This document shows positions 25,932 through 34,700 of a stretch of DNA of 64,000 nt, piece by piece. The first letter of the stretch is position 1, and each line of letters begins with the position of its first letter. Below the pieces are notes generated by a model. That model worked only from the letters and a program-made list of their open reading frames with translations, had not been told where the DNA came from and did not search any database. The translations under genes and the position numbers were made by a program. Origin of the DNA: Methanoregula sp. (GTDB lineage: Archaea; Halobacteriota; Methanomicrobia; Methanomicrobiales; Methanospirillaceae); assembly GCA_026625165.1 (NCBI GenBank), contig CP112999.1, positions 930,001 to 994,000 on the forward strand. The letters are read 5' to 3'.

Positions 25932-26258
25932 TTGAAAGAAGGAGGTGCCGCCGGTCGGGAAACCGGCAGCGAACTGGCTGTGCGGGGAAGAAAAAACTCT
26001 TCCACTCAGTCATCTGTTTTCCCTGTTAAAAAACCGAAGGTTTGTTATTGTGCATCTCGGAAAACTGACGATCTGCGAGTGTTTTTCCCGGAAATAAGAA
26101 GGAATCTGAAGACTCGCGGGGTATGCGCCGAAACCGATCTCCCTACCGGCCGATTCCGGGCAGATGGTCTTAGGGCGCTGCGAGTGTTCGCCGCGAGTCA
26201 TTCCCTTGGGTTCAAGATTATTTTAGAGCGCGGGGTCTGGGCGGTGGTGCCGATATGA
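25932..26258 (+). CDS. Basic hypothetical protein
   Basis: 108 aa from a TTG that overlaps the preceding short frame's stop (TTGA). The first 35 residues are polar and probably disordered. The rest is basic with a compact helix-strand pattern (FRADGLRALRVFAASHSL, FKIILERGVWAVVP). The true start could instead be a GTG downstream, near 25978. It is linked to the next gene by ATGA at 26255-26258. Family not recognised. Confidence 0.5.
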   Translation: MKEGGAAGRETGSELAVRGRKNSSTQSSVFPVKKPKVCYCASRKTDDLRVFFPEIRRNLKTRGVCAETDLPTGRFRADGLRALRVFAASHSLGFKIILERGVWAVVPI

Positions 26259-26560
26259 ACGCCCAATCACGATGTAGCCGTTGCGGGACCCCAATTCCTA
26301 ACTTGAAGAATTCGTTTTGCGTTCGCTGTCAAGATGTGTTCCGGAGCCGACCCCCAGCAACTGATCGGCTGTATCCGATTGCCCGACCGGTGAGGGGCAC
26401 TATAAAAAATGAGATCGTCTCTTATTCCTGCCCGACATGTAGGCGAGAGATCGGCGAGGTTCTACCCACCGGCACGTGTCCGGGACAGACGATCAGCACG
26501 ATAACGAAATGCGCCTGTCGAACCCCCGTTGAGATTCGTATCGCGGGAGTGCGTTTATGA
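26255..26560 (+). CDS. Zinc-ribbon protein
   Basis: 101 aa. Two pairs of Cys near the N-terminus (CSRC, FCVRC) form one zinc ribbon, and a second set (CPTC, then CPG and CAC) may form another. It is coupled by ATGA overlaps to both neighbours. Probably a nucleic-acid- or protein-binding accessory factor of the element. Confidence 0.6.
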   Translation: MNAQSRCSRCGTPIPNLKNSFCVRCQDVFRSRPPATDRLYPIARPVRGTIKNEIVSYSCPTCRREIGEVLPTGTCPGQTISTITKCACRTPVEIRIAGVRL

Positions 26561-26694
26561 CCAGCAATCAGTTGATCGCATGGCTCGCCGTGCTTGCCTT
26601 CGGAATCGGGATCGTCCTCTATGCAGCATATCGAAAAAGGCGGTATCAGATCGAACGTGGTAACACGATCATCGGCGGGGGTGTTCGACGGTGA
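26557..26694 (+). CDS. Single-pass membrane mini-protein
   Basis: 45 aa. One transmembrane helix (LIAWLAVLAFGIGIVLYAAY) is followed by a basic tail (RKRRYQIER), giving an N-out/C-in topology. ATGA overlap at the start and GTGA overlap at the end support the frame. Below usual ORF length limits. Function unknown. Confidence 0.6.
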   Translation: MTSNQLIAWLAVLAFGIGIVLYAAYRKRRYQIERGNTIIGGGVRR

Positions 26695-26951
26695 CTCAAT
26701 GGAAGTCACGGTGGCGATTTTTCAGCGACAAGGCTGCCGGACTGGTCGGGGGTTATCTCCGTGGTGTGCCACAGACACCCGGAGAGATCCACGGTTTTGT
26801 AACACAGGTGGAAAATTTACCGCAAGGTGCAAAGGCGTGGGTATGGATGCGTTTACGGCTCTCTGTCTCTCGTGCAGAATATCGCGGGCTGACTCGGATT
26901 CGTGATGAGATCCGCACGGAAAAAGCGCAGATGGTGAGGTGGAGACATTGA
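26691..26951 (+). CDS. Basic hypothetical protein, 86 aa
   Basis: It starts at GTG overlapping the previous stop. It is rich in Trp and Arg (WKSRWRFF, WVWMRLRLSVSR) with a likely helix at the C-terminus (RIRDEIRTEKAQMVRW). Probably binds nucleic acid given its charge; family not recognised. Coupled to the next gene by a TTGA overlap. Confidence 0.5.
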   Translation: MTQWKSRWRFFSDKAAGLVGGYLRGVPQTPGEIHGFVTQVENLPQGAKAWVWMRLRLSVSRAEYRGLTRIRDEIRTEKAQMVRWRH

Positions 26952-27472
26952 CCCGTACGCAAGAGTGCCGGTCAAAGCTGGCATGGATTGAAACAAATTG
27001 CCCGCTGGATCGTACCTCTATTATCCCGATCAAAAAAGCGGCTGAGTTCTGCGATAAGCATGTTGAAATTTCAACACTAAGCACCGATGCAATTCAGCCG
27101 CTCATTAAGGTCAGGGACGAGATTGTACAGGAGAGGGCTCTTACAGCACTTAAAACAATGATTGATTCGGGAAAGAAACCCACAAAAACCATTGTTAAAA
27201 AGATTATAATCGAATCAATACGAGGTCCTCGCAGGGAAGAATTAGTACATCGGGGGGAGACGATAACCGAGGAGAAATGGAGAGAAGTTGTTACCCCTAC
27301 TCCACACGACGTAATTCTCCGAGGGAAAATTACCGAGCGCCAAAAATATATTGAGCAGTTGAAGGAATGGATTGCGAAGTGTGAGAATGATATTGCCGAA
27401 TACCAGAAGGGTATCAAAAAAACTGAAGAGGAAATTCTTCGACTGCAAGATGAGTTGGCAGGTGAATTATGA
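26948..27472 (+). CDS. Hypothetical protein with C-terminal coiled coil
   Basis: 174 aa. The N-terminal half is helical (KKAAEFCDKHVEISTLST, ALTALKTMIDSGKKPTKTIVKKIIIESI) and could hold a helix-turn-helix. The last 55 residues are a heptad-like coiled coil (ITERQKYIEQLKEWIAK, KKTEEEILRLQDELAG). It starts at a TTG that overlaps the previous stop and ends in an ATGA overlap with the next gene. A replication or partition accessory role is possible, because the helicase follows one gene later. Confidence 0.6.
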   Translation: MTRTQECRSKLAWIETNCPLDRTSIIPIKKAAEFCDKHVEISTLSTDAIQPLIKVRDEIVQERALTALKTMIDSGKKPTKTIVKKIIIESIRGPRREELVHRGETITEEKWREVVTPTPHDVILRGKITERQKYIEQLKEWIAKCENDIAEYQKGIKKTEEEILRLQDELAGEL

Positions 27473-27633
27473 TCTCGCTTTCGACTTATCGACAGTGCCC
27501 TTGGTGCGGCGGTGCGTATTGTGAAATCGTCGAAAAAGAAACCGTTTTGGTTGGCGGGCGGTTCTCCGATCACGTGCTGCGATTACGATGCACGAAATGT
27601 CTTCGGTCTTGGAGTGAGGGGGACAAGGTATGA
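27469..27633 (+). CDS. Small zinc-ribbon protein
   Basis: 54 aa. CPWC near 10-13 and CTKC near 41-44 form a classic four-Cys zinc ribbon, with a strand-rich spacer. It is joined by ATGA overlaps to the coiled-coil gene and to the helicase. Possibly a helicase accessory or DNA-binding factor. Confidence 0.6.
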   Translation: MISLSTYRQCPWCGGAYCEIVEKETVLVGGRFSDHVLRLRCTKCLRSWSEGDKV

Positions 27634-29498
27634 CCGATGCGCTCGATAATCTCATCTACTCCTATATCGGTAAATCAGGACGGGCAGAGATTCACGAAAA
27701 GGCAAGTATGATTGAGGCAACTTTAGACAGGCAGAAAATTAAAGGCGATGAGCGAATAGCCCGTGCGATTGTGTTATCCACCTCATATTATCTCAAAGAT
27801 AAAGCGCCATACCTGAAATTGTATAACAAACATTGCGATCCCGCCCTCGATAATGATGAGATTATTTATGTCTATTCAAAAGCCAAGGATATTAAAGAAA
27901 CCATACTTGCCGCCGAGAGCATCGGGGTTGGTCCCGCATCTGTTGACTACCGTGCGATTGCTGATAAGTTCATCAACCTTGGAATATTCCTGTCTTTCAA
28001 TAACGAGATATACCGATACCAGGATGGAATATTCAAGCCCGATGGTGGACGGTTAAAGGCAGAGATTACCGCAGAGCTTAGGGAATGTGGTATTGGTGCG
28101 GATGACCGGGTTGTAACTGCATGCGAACAGTGCCTGCATTATGTCAAGTATCACAATCCATTCCCGGAATTTCCTTTCAATCCAGCACCAGATTTGATTC
28201 CCTGCCGAAATACGGTACTGAAAATTAATTTTGAGACGGGGGAGGTCACTCCATTGGAGCACTCCCCGAAGTATCGGTTTGATTATAAACTGAATGTGGC
28301 CTATGATCCGAATGCTCCGATAGAAAAAATAAAGGAATATCTGGACTCCCTCGGGGTTGATACTCAGCTCCTACTCCAGATCCCGGCACATGCAGTATTG
28401 TCAGGTCTTGGTAGGGTTTACAAAAAAGGGTACTTCCTTTGTGGCGATAAGGATAGCGGGAAAAGCACATACATCAATCTGATTACTCGTTATTTTATCG
28501 GAACGGGTACATATTCGGCGGTATCACTTCAGGGACTACTTTATGATCGTTTCTCTACATCACAGCTCGTTGGAAAAATAATGAATGCTTATGCTGATCT
28601 AAGCGATCAGAAAATAGGTGATATTGGAAAATTTAAAGCGCTGACCGGCGGTGATGCAGTCAATGTAGAAAAGAAACACCAGGATAGTTTTCCATTCGTA
28701 AACCGTGCCTTAATGCTATTCTCCGCGAACGCATACCCGAAGATCGAGTCGGTGGACCCTGTCTTTTTTGACCGTTGGAATGCTGCCGAATTTGAAAAGA
28801 AGTTTAAAGTAGATCCCGAATTTGAGATGAGAACGTTTACCGATGAAAACGTATCTGGTCTTTTGCTCCTTGTCATAAAAAGAATTACAGAAATTATTAA
28901 GGATGGGATCATCGTCACCGAGAGTATTAAGGATCGATGGCTCTCCAGTGCATCCAGTGCATTCTATTATGTACATACCTGTCTTGATAGGACTCCGAAT
29001 GCGATTATTATCAAGAAGGATCTCTATGCTGCATACGTGTCATTCTGCAATGAAGGAGGACTTGATGTTCAGGCCCAGCGGTATCTTACGGAAGTTATCA
29101 AAAAGGTGGGATCTGAATCTTACCCCAAAGTGAATGGCAGGCAGGAGCATTGCTATACCGGATTCACGATCAAAGGATCTGAGCCAAAGTATCCTGATAA
29201 AGAAGCAAAACAGGATAAAATTGACAAAGACCCTGAAAATATGCAGGATATGCAGGATAATTTTAATTACACGCGTACAAGCAAGGGGGTATACCCCCAT
29301 ATAGACACAGAGATTCCACATGCGCGTGTAAGTTCTGTTTTGCCTGCATATCCTGCATGTGAGCAGCAGGGCAACCAATATGCAGGGAAGTCCCGCGCTG
29401 AGCTAACCGAAATCCTTTCACAATGTGGAAAAAGCCAGATTCCAAACCCGGTAGAATTCAAAGCAGCATGGGATGCAGCAGGAGCGGGATCACCATGA
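27630..29498 (+). CDS. Superfamily 3 helicase (D5/primase-helicase-like)
   Basis: 622 aa replication protein. Walker A is GDKDSGKSTYINLI near 271-284. Walker B-like NAYADLSDQ lies near 322-330. Motif C, LMLFSANAYPK, lies near 362-372, followed by the arginine-bearing FFDRWN. A D5_N-like region (about 140-260) precedes it. The first 90 residues are helical; no DxD primase active site is seen, so primase activity is doubtful. The C-terminal 130 residues are polar. This is the element's likely replication initiator helicase, typical of archaeal viruses and plasmids. It starts at an ATGA overlap and ends in one. Confidence 0.88.
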   Translation: MTDALDNLIYSYIGKSGRAEIHEKASMIEATLDRQKIKGDERIARAIVLSTSYYLKDKAPYLKLYNKHCDPALDNDEIIYVYSKAKDIKETILAAESIGVGPASVDYRAIADKFINLGIFLSFNNEIYRYQDGIFKPDGGRLKAEITAELRECGIGADDRVVTACEQCLHYVKYHNPFPEFPFNPAPDLIPCRNTVLKINFETGEVTPLEHSPKYRFDYKLNVAYDPNAPIEKIKEYLDSLGVDTQLLLQIPAHAVLSGLGRVYKKGYFLCGDKDSGKSTYINLITRYFIGTGTYSAVSLQGLLYDRFSTSQLVGKIMNAYADLSDQKIGDIGKFKALTGGDAVNVEKKHQDSFPFVNRALMLFSANAYPKIESVDPVFFDRWNAAEFEKKFKVDPEFEMRTFTDENVSGLLLLVIKRITEIIKDGIIVTESIKDRWLSSASSAFYYVHTCLDRTPNAIIIKKDLYAAYVSFCNEGGLDVQAQRYLTEVIKKVGSESYPKVNGRQEHCYTGFTIKGSEPKYPDKEAKQDKIDKDPENMQDMQDNFNYTRTSKGVYPHIDTEIPHARVSSVLPAYPACEQQGNQYAGKSRAELTEILSQCGKSQIPNPVEFKAAWDAAGAGSP

Positions 29499-29653
29499 CC
29501 TGCTGGTTTGTTCACAGTGTACGGCTCGGGCTCTACCAATGCACCTGCCATGATTCCCGGCAGTGTCACAAAGGCAAGAACTCACTTGTCTGTCAGTTAA
29601 GCCCGAGATGTTTTCAGTATCATGATCGGCACGTGCAGGAGATGAGACCATGA
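29495..29653 (+). CDS. Cys/His-rich mini-protein
   Basis: 52 aa with many Cys and His (CTCHDSRQCHKGK, CQLSPRCFQYHDRHVQ), probably a zinc-binding fold. ATGA overlaps on both sides support it. Family not recognised. Confidence 0.55.
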   Translation: MTCWFVHSVRLGLYQCTCHDSRQCHKGKNSLVCQLSPRCFQYHDRHVQEMRP

Positions 29654-29817
29654 CCCGGGACTTCACCATGGCGGGCGTCAAGGATCCGGCCAAGCGGATG
29701 CAAAAATTAAACGAGCGCCGGCAGCACATCGAGGACACGATATCGGAATTAAAAGACCGGCACTACCTTATCGAGCACGAGATCGCAGAACTTCAACGGG
29801 GGATGAAGGAAATATGA
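29650..29817 (+). CDS. Coiled-coil mini-protein
   Basis: 55 aa, almost entirely one charged amphipathic helix (KLNERRQHIEDTISELK, YLIEHEIAELQRGM), likely a dimeric coiled coil. Coupled by ATGA overlaps at both ends. Function unknown. Confidence 0.55.
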   Translation: MTRDFTMAGVKDPAKRMQKLNERRQHIEDTISELKDRHYLIEHEIAELQRGMKEI

Positions 29818-30080
29818 CCCCCGATCTCATCTGCCCGGTTGCCGGCAAAGCATGCCGGCACGCAAGCCGATCACTTCTGGTAAAAACCGCGTGCGATGTT
29901 AAGACCCGACATCTCGTCAGACTGGAGGAACACGGCCTACTGTGGTGCAATGATCAGAACGAATACATCTCTAAAATTTCATTCTGTCTACATCACCAGC
30001 CAGCCGCAAGGACCGGAGGGAGCGGGATAAAAATAATATCCGGTGAAACCAAGCAGTCAGTGATTGAGGTGTGGTTATGA
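29814..30080 (+). CDS. Cys-rich hypothetical protein
   Basis: 88 aa with five Cys and several His in the first 60 residues (ICPVAGKACRH, ACDVKTRHLVRLEEHG, LLWCND, ISFCLHH), probably metal-binding. It is coupled by ATGA to both neighbours. Family not recognised. Confidence 0.5.
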   Translation: MTPDLICPVAGKACRHASRSLLVKTACDVKTRHLVRLEEHGLLWCNDQNEYISKISFCLHHQPAARTGGSGIKIISGETKQSVIEVWL

Positions 30081-30373
30081 GTACTCCAAAAATAAGCACG
30101 CTCACACAAGAACAAATAGAAAAGCAAAGGAAGAAAAATCGAGATTACCAGAGAGAATATCGCAAACGACCAGAAGTACTGAGAAAGAGACGGGAGTATA
30201 TGCGTGAACGCAACCGCCGCCTTAAAAAAATTCCACCAGAAAGGTATAGGAAACCACGTTTAGCATATAAAACCGATTTCCGAGACTTCCTAGAGAAAGA
30301 CCAAACAGATGAACACATTGATTTCTACCCCAAACGAGATCCCAATACGAAATTAGAGGATCGTCCTGCATAA
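30077..30373 (+). CDS. Highly basic helical protein
   Basis: 98 aa. An arginine/lysine-rich central helix (KKNRDYQREYRKRPEVLRKR and following) is reminiscent of a DNA-binding basic helix. The ATG at 30077 overlaps the previous stop and is preferred over GTG at 30071. It ends the second mini-gene chain; a non-coding promoter interval follows. Confidence 0.55.
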   Translation: MSTPKISTLTQEQIEKQRKKNRDYQREYRKRPEVLRKRREYMRERNRRLKKIPPERYRKPRLAYKTDFRDFLEKDQTDEHIDFYPKRDPNTKLEDRPA

Positions 30374-30563
30374 TCCACAACCAACAATCCACAATATATC
30401 TTCCTCTTTTCCTGGTGTCCACAGCAAATGGTAATTATATTTGATAACAACCCGCAAAAACGATGCGAAAAAATGCCTCAATATGAGGCACATAGTTAAT
30501 TGGTGAACAGGGAACAAGGGCAATCTTCGGGTTTTAAAAGAGAAACCCCCAACACAAGACGCA
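30374..30563. promoter_or_regulatory. Promoter interval before the ATPase/giant-protein block
   Basis: The only sizeable non-coding interval inside the element's rightward genes. It contains a palindrome TGCCTCAATATGAGGCA (about 30474-30490: 7-bp arms, 3-nt spacer), two TCCACAA words near 30372-30395, and AT-rich TATA-like stretches near 30435. It probably starts a second transcription unit for the genes that follow; the palindrome is a candidate operator. Confidence 0.5.
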
Positions 30564-31685
30564 ATGGCAGTAAAAACCGGAAAATATATTCATCATGCGG
30601 TCACCGTAACCGATGATCCCATTCAATGTATTGGAGGGAATAGCATTTGTGTCTTCGGTGCCTTTGGGTCTGGTAAGACCACGCTTCAAGGTATTTTAGA
30701 AGAACAATCGTTACATATTCTTCCACCATACAATCGAGAGACAGCGTACTATCAATGGAACATGGCAAAGGACGATTGTATAAAAAATCCTGTAAAGGTC
30801 ATCCAAACAACCGTGCTACGAATTGCAAGAGAGTGGGAAAATTATAACTCTCTTATTCCGGGCAGGTTGAGCCGATATTGGAAGGGGCGTGACTTAAAAC
30901 CGATTTATATTCACATGAAAAAAAATAGTAGTTTTCTCTTCTCAATCAACGGCGCATCATACACCCCGCCCGATAAATACGTCAAATATTATACAAACGT
31001 TTCGAGTCTCATTAAGAACCTCGTGCCCGGTGCGATCAATGTTGCTTACCCACCCGAAAGTCATACAATGTCTTTAAGGCTAGTGAAAGAATTGGAGACA
31101 AGAAGGCTAGATCCTGATAAACTAAATAGGAAAACACGAGGACTGGCGATCCTTGACCTTTATAAGCGATATGGAAAATATAGTAGCCCGCAGTATTGGT
31201 TATTTGATTTACTGACGGCGTTACCAAGAGAGAAAAACATTGATGAACCAATCCTCGTATCAGTTGACGAGGCCCACAATTATTTTCCCGCCCGTGCATC
31301 TGGTTTGACATGGCATTTGATTGAATGTTTTTCAAATGTCCTGGTGGATTATCGAAAAAATAATATCTCTTTTTTATGCAGCAGCCATAGCGCGATGTAC
31401 CTTGATTATCGGATTCTCGGTAGAGTGCAATATTTGTATTTACTGAAAGGTGCGGATGTCGGGAAAAACCTCACAATGATAAACCCCGGACTGATCGCAA
31501 AGCTGAGTAAAGGAGAATTTTTGGTCGAAGAGGTACGGCAGCAATTCGGATCGGCGGTGTTTCCTCCAATCCCCGGACGGCAGCCGTTAGTATTCTGTCG
31601 AAACTATCCGAAATTGGATGTTATTGAAAACGAGGGCGAGACAGAAGAAATGGAAACAACCAATGGGGAGATGGCGTATGCTTAG
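30564..31685 (+). CDS. HerA/FtsK-superfamily ATPase
   Basis: 373 aa P-loop ATPase. Walker A is GAFGSGKTT (32-40), Walker B ILVSVDEAHN (229-238) with catalytic Glu236, and a sensor-like strand SFLCSSHSA near 272. The DEAHNYFP stretch resembles HerA-type DNA-pumping ATPases more than AAA+ helicases. In archaeal viruses such ATPases package DNA; in plasmids they drive conjugation. It has no transmembrane segment. It lies directly before the 1542-aa gene, in the position of a packaging ATPase next to structural genes, which is inference. Confidence 0.8.
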   Translation: MAVKTGKYIHHAVTVTDDPIQCIGGNSICVFGAFGSGKTTLQGILEEQSLHILPPYNRETAYYQWNMAKDDCIKNPVKVIQTTVLRIAREWENYNSLIPGRLSRYWKGRDLKPIYIHMKKNSSFLFSINGASYTPPDKYVKYYTNVSSLIKNLVPGAINVAYPPESHTMSLRLVKELETRRLDPDKLNRKTRGLAILDLYKRYGKYSSPQYWLFDLLTALPREKNIDEPILVSVDEAHNYFPARASGLTWHLIECFSNVLVDYRKNNISFLCSSHSAMYLDYRILGRVQYLYLLKGADVGKNLTMINPGLIAKLSKGEFLVEEVRQQFGSAVFPPIPGRQPLVFCRNYPKLDVIENEGETEEMETTNGEMAYA

Positions 31686-31751
31686 GATACTCACCGTCGG
31701 TTTTAAAACTCAGTCGAATAATCACCATTTAGGTAATGGAGATAAAGTACC

Positions 31752-34700
31752 ATGGCAGAACCCGTAATAGAACCAAAACCATATGTTTGGGCAGGACAGC
31801 AGGAAGTTCTGGATGCACAAGGCAATGTGATTGGATACCGGGTATTACCCGGTTCGGTTGCCGGGGAAGTCCCCGCAGGTTCGTATGTAGATCCCGCAAC
31901 AATGGGGTATTTCTTAGGTGCGGGAGGCCGGGGGGGACTACCCCCGGGCGCACGAATGGAGAGGTATTATGAGTCCCGTGGGGGTTTCTATGTGAATACT
32001 CCCGTATATGCGCCCGGAACATTCAAGCCAATCCCAGAGGGCGCAACATTCCGGGAGGTTGTAACAGTAGGACCCCCTGCTGTAAGCGCATCGTATCATG
32101 TAGATGAGGCAGCAGGGAAAAACATCTACAACCCGTATTCCCCGTACGTATATGACGATCAGGGGAGGCGGCAGGCCAATCCCCAATGGTATGCAGCGGA
32201 ATCGATGACGCGGGGAGAGAATGAAGGGAAAAATCCATTCTCGGCCGGAAGTGCGGAATACTCCGCGTATGAAAACCAAAAATCAGAGTTCCAGCAAAGG
32301 AAAGCGCAAATAAACACCCCCGGTTACGACCCGATGATGCAGTCCGATTATGCGATGACGGATGCAGCACGGAGACAAAGGTTAGCCGGCGGATCGGTGA
32401 TGAAGTACCGGACGGACGAAGGTCTGGCATACGCAGGGACACGCGGGGAGACAAGGGAGGTCTGGGCGCGTGGCGGGCAGTTGCGCGACGTAATGGGGTT
32501 GAATCCCTATAAAGGCGGGACTCCCGAATGGGAGGATTACCAGAACAAGATGATCGCCCGGCAGAATAAGATCGATTGGGTAACGCCAGCGTGGGAACTA
32601 AGGCCGGGGTATACCAAGCAGGAACCGGGTGGAGAGTTCCGGCAGTTTGAAGATCCGTTTGATATCGCGCAATATGCAGAGGGCAAGCGGCAGGGTGCAA
32701 AGAGCTGGAAAGACCAGCTCTACTACTCTTATGTTCGGGACCAGTTCGCCGGGCAGAACACCATTGAGAGGATGTCATGGGAGCATCACTATAAACTTGA
32801 TACCGGAATAGCACAACCCCCAAACACCTATGAGAACGCCGGGGATTATGCGCTGGTGTTCCTGAAAGGTTCGCAGGAAGTGTATAAGGGACAGCTCGGA
32901 TTAGTAAATCCCGGAGTTAAGGACATGCTCGGGCTTGTCCCACCAGAAGGGAGTCAGGGGTATACGTGGAGCCAGGCACGGAGAAACGAGCTCATTTCCC
33001 GGACTGATGCCGCAACGGGATTGCCCCTACCTTTCACATCCCGGAACGCACCGATCCCCCAATGGGACTTTAGCCCGGCAATCGAGAAAGTCCGGCAGTC
33101 CACAAAAGAGTGGGGGCCGTATGGTGCGTTAGCAGGCGGTCCGTATTACAAAGGCGCGAAGTCGTCAATGGGTGCGGCAGCAGCACCAACGCCATCAGCA
33201 ATTGATACGGCAAGCCCGATGTGGATGTTCGCACCGGAAACGATTACCGGCGCGGCAAAGAGTGACCAGTTCTTCACACAACTTACAAAAGAACAGGCGG
33301 ATGTGGAGCAGTTATTCGCATATGGTAAGCAGAAAGGACTGTTCACAGCAAAGGGCGAGATCGACACTACGACTAAGGAAGGCGCGGAGTTTTACACCAG
33401 TTACCAGAAAGAATATGGGGAATACCAGACGGTTCTTTCAGGTGGGTTAAAGTCCGGTCTCGTAACAATGGAAGGCGACCAGATTAAAGGCAGGTATCCG
33501 AAACTATCGGATGTCGGTATTGCACAAGGAGAGTATGTCAAAGGGCAAATTCAGACGGGGCAACAGCTCGGAGAAATGGGGAAAGCCGAGTTGCCGAAAG
33601 CAAGCTGGTTGGGCGTAATTCCGGTATTCGGCGGAATGATTGAAGCCGGTGCCGGGCTGGTCGGGTATACCCCGCCAAGGGATATCCCCGGGTACGAAAC
33701 CCCAATAATGTTTGTCCCGGAAGGGGGGGCAACAAAACTAACAAAAGATTGGTTCACTCCAACATACGCCCCGGGTGCAACACTGTATGAATCGAAAGGC
33801 GGGGTTATATCCGGTGATCAACCGACAACAAAGTTTGATGATTGGTGGGCTGGTGCAAACAAACCATATCGTGAATTTTTCGAGGCGAGAACACCAGAAC
33901 CATTCACATCGGCGGAAATTTACGCCGGTGCAGAAAGAAAATCAGGACTTTTCAAGAGTTACGGCCCCCTTGTCGATATGGGGGTGGTCTCGAAAGATAC
34001 ACCCGGTATAAAGGGACTGGCAAACATCGCCGAGCAGTATTATGGGCGTGTTCGCAAGTATCCGTTAGAGGGTGTTGTAGCAGCAGGAGCAACCGTCTTG
34101 ACGATTGGAGGGATAGATGTTCTCGGAGCAGCCGGTACAGCCGCAGTACCATCAATAGTCGAAGCTGCGCCGGTTTGGGGTCCGCGTGTAGCAGCGACCG
34201 GGAGCGCGTTGTTTTCTGCCGGAAAAATCGCCATTGGTGGATTGTATGTTGCATCTAAAGGAGCCCAAGCAACCAACAACTTCGATTTTGGGAATTTAAC
34301 CGAAGAAGAATTTACAACAAATCTCGGGGAGATGGGGCCGGAACTTACCGGCGTTGTTGTCGGTGCCGGGACATACGGAACCGCAAAGGCAGCAGTCGCA
34401 AAAGCCCCCGCCGCAATTTCCAAAGGTGCCGGGTGGTTCGGAACGAAGATGGTAGCGGCAAAGGGGAACTTCTACGAAGCCTTTACCGGCAAACCAAGCG
34501 CAATACTGGAGACGGTTAAAATCCGGCAGATGTATGTTGAGGAAAACCCATTGGCACCAAGCGGGCGTGCGGTAAGGATTGAGCAGACAGCAATTGAACA
34601 ACAATATGCAAGATCGTGGTATAAACCGTCCTTCATGGAGCCAAAAGAGGTTGGCAAACCATCGATTATAAAGACAACAACCATCGGCGATATTGAATCG

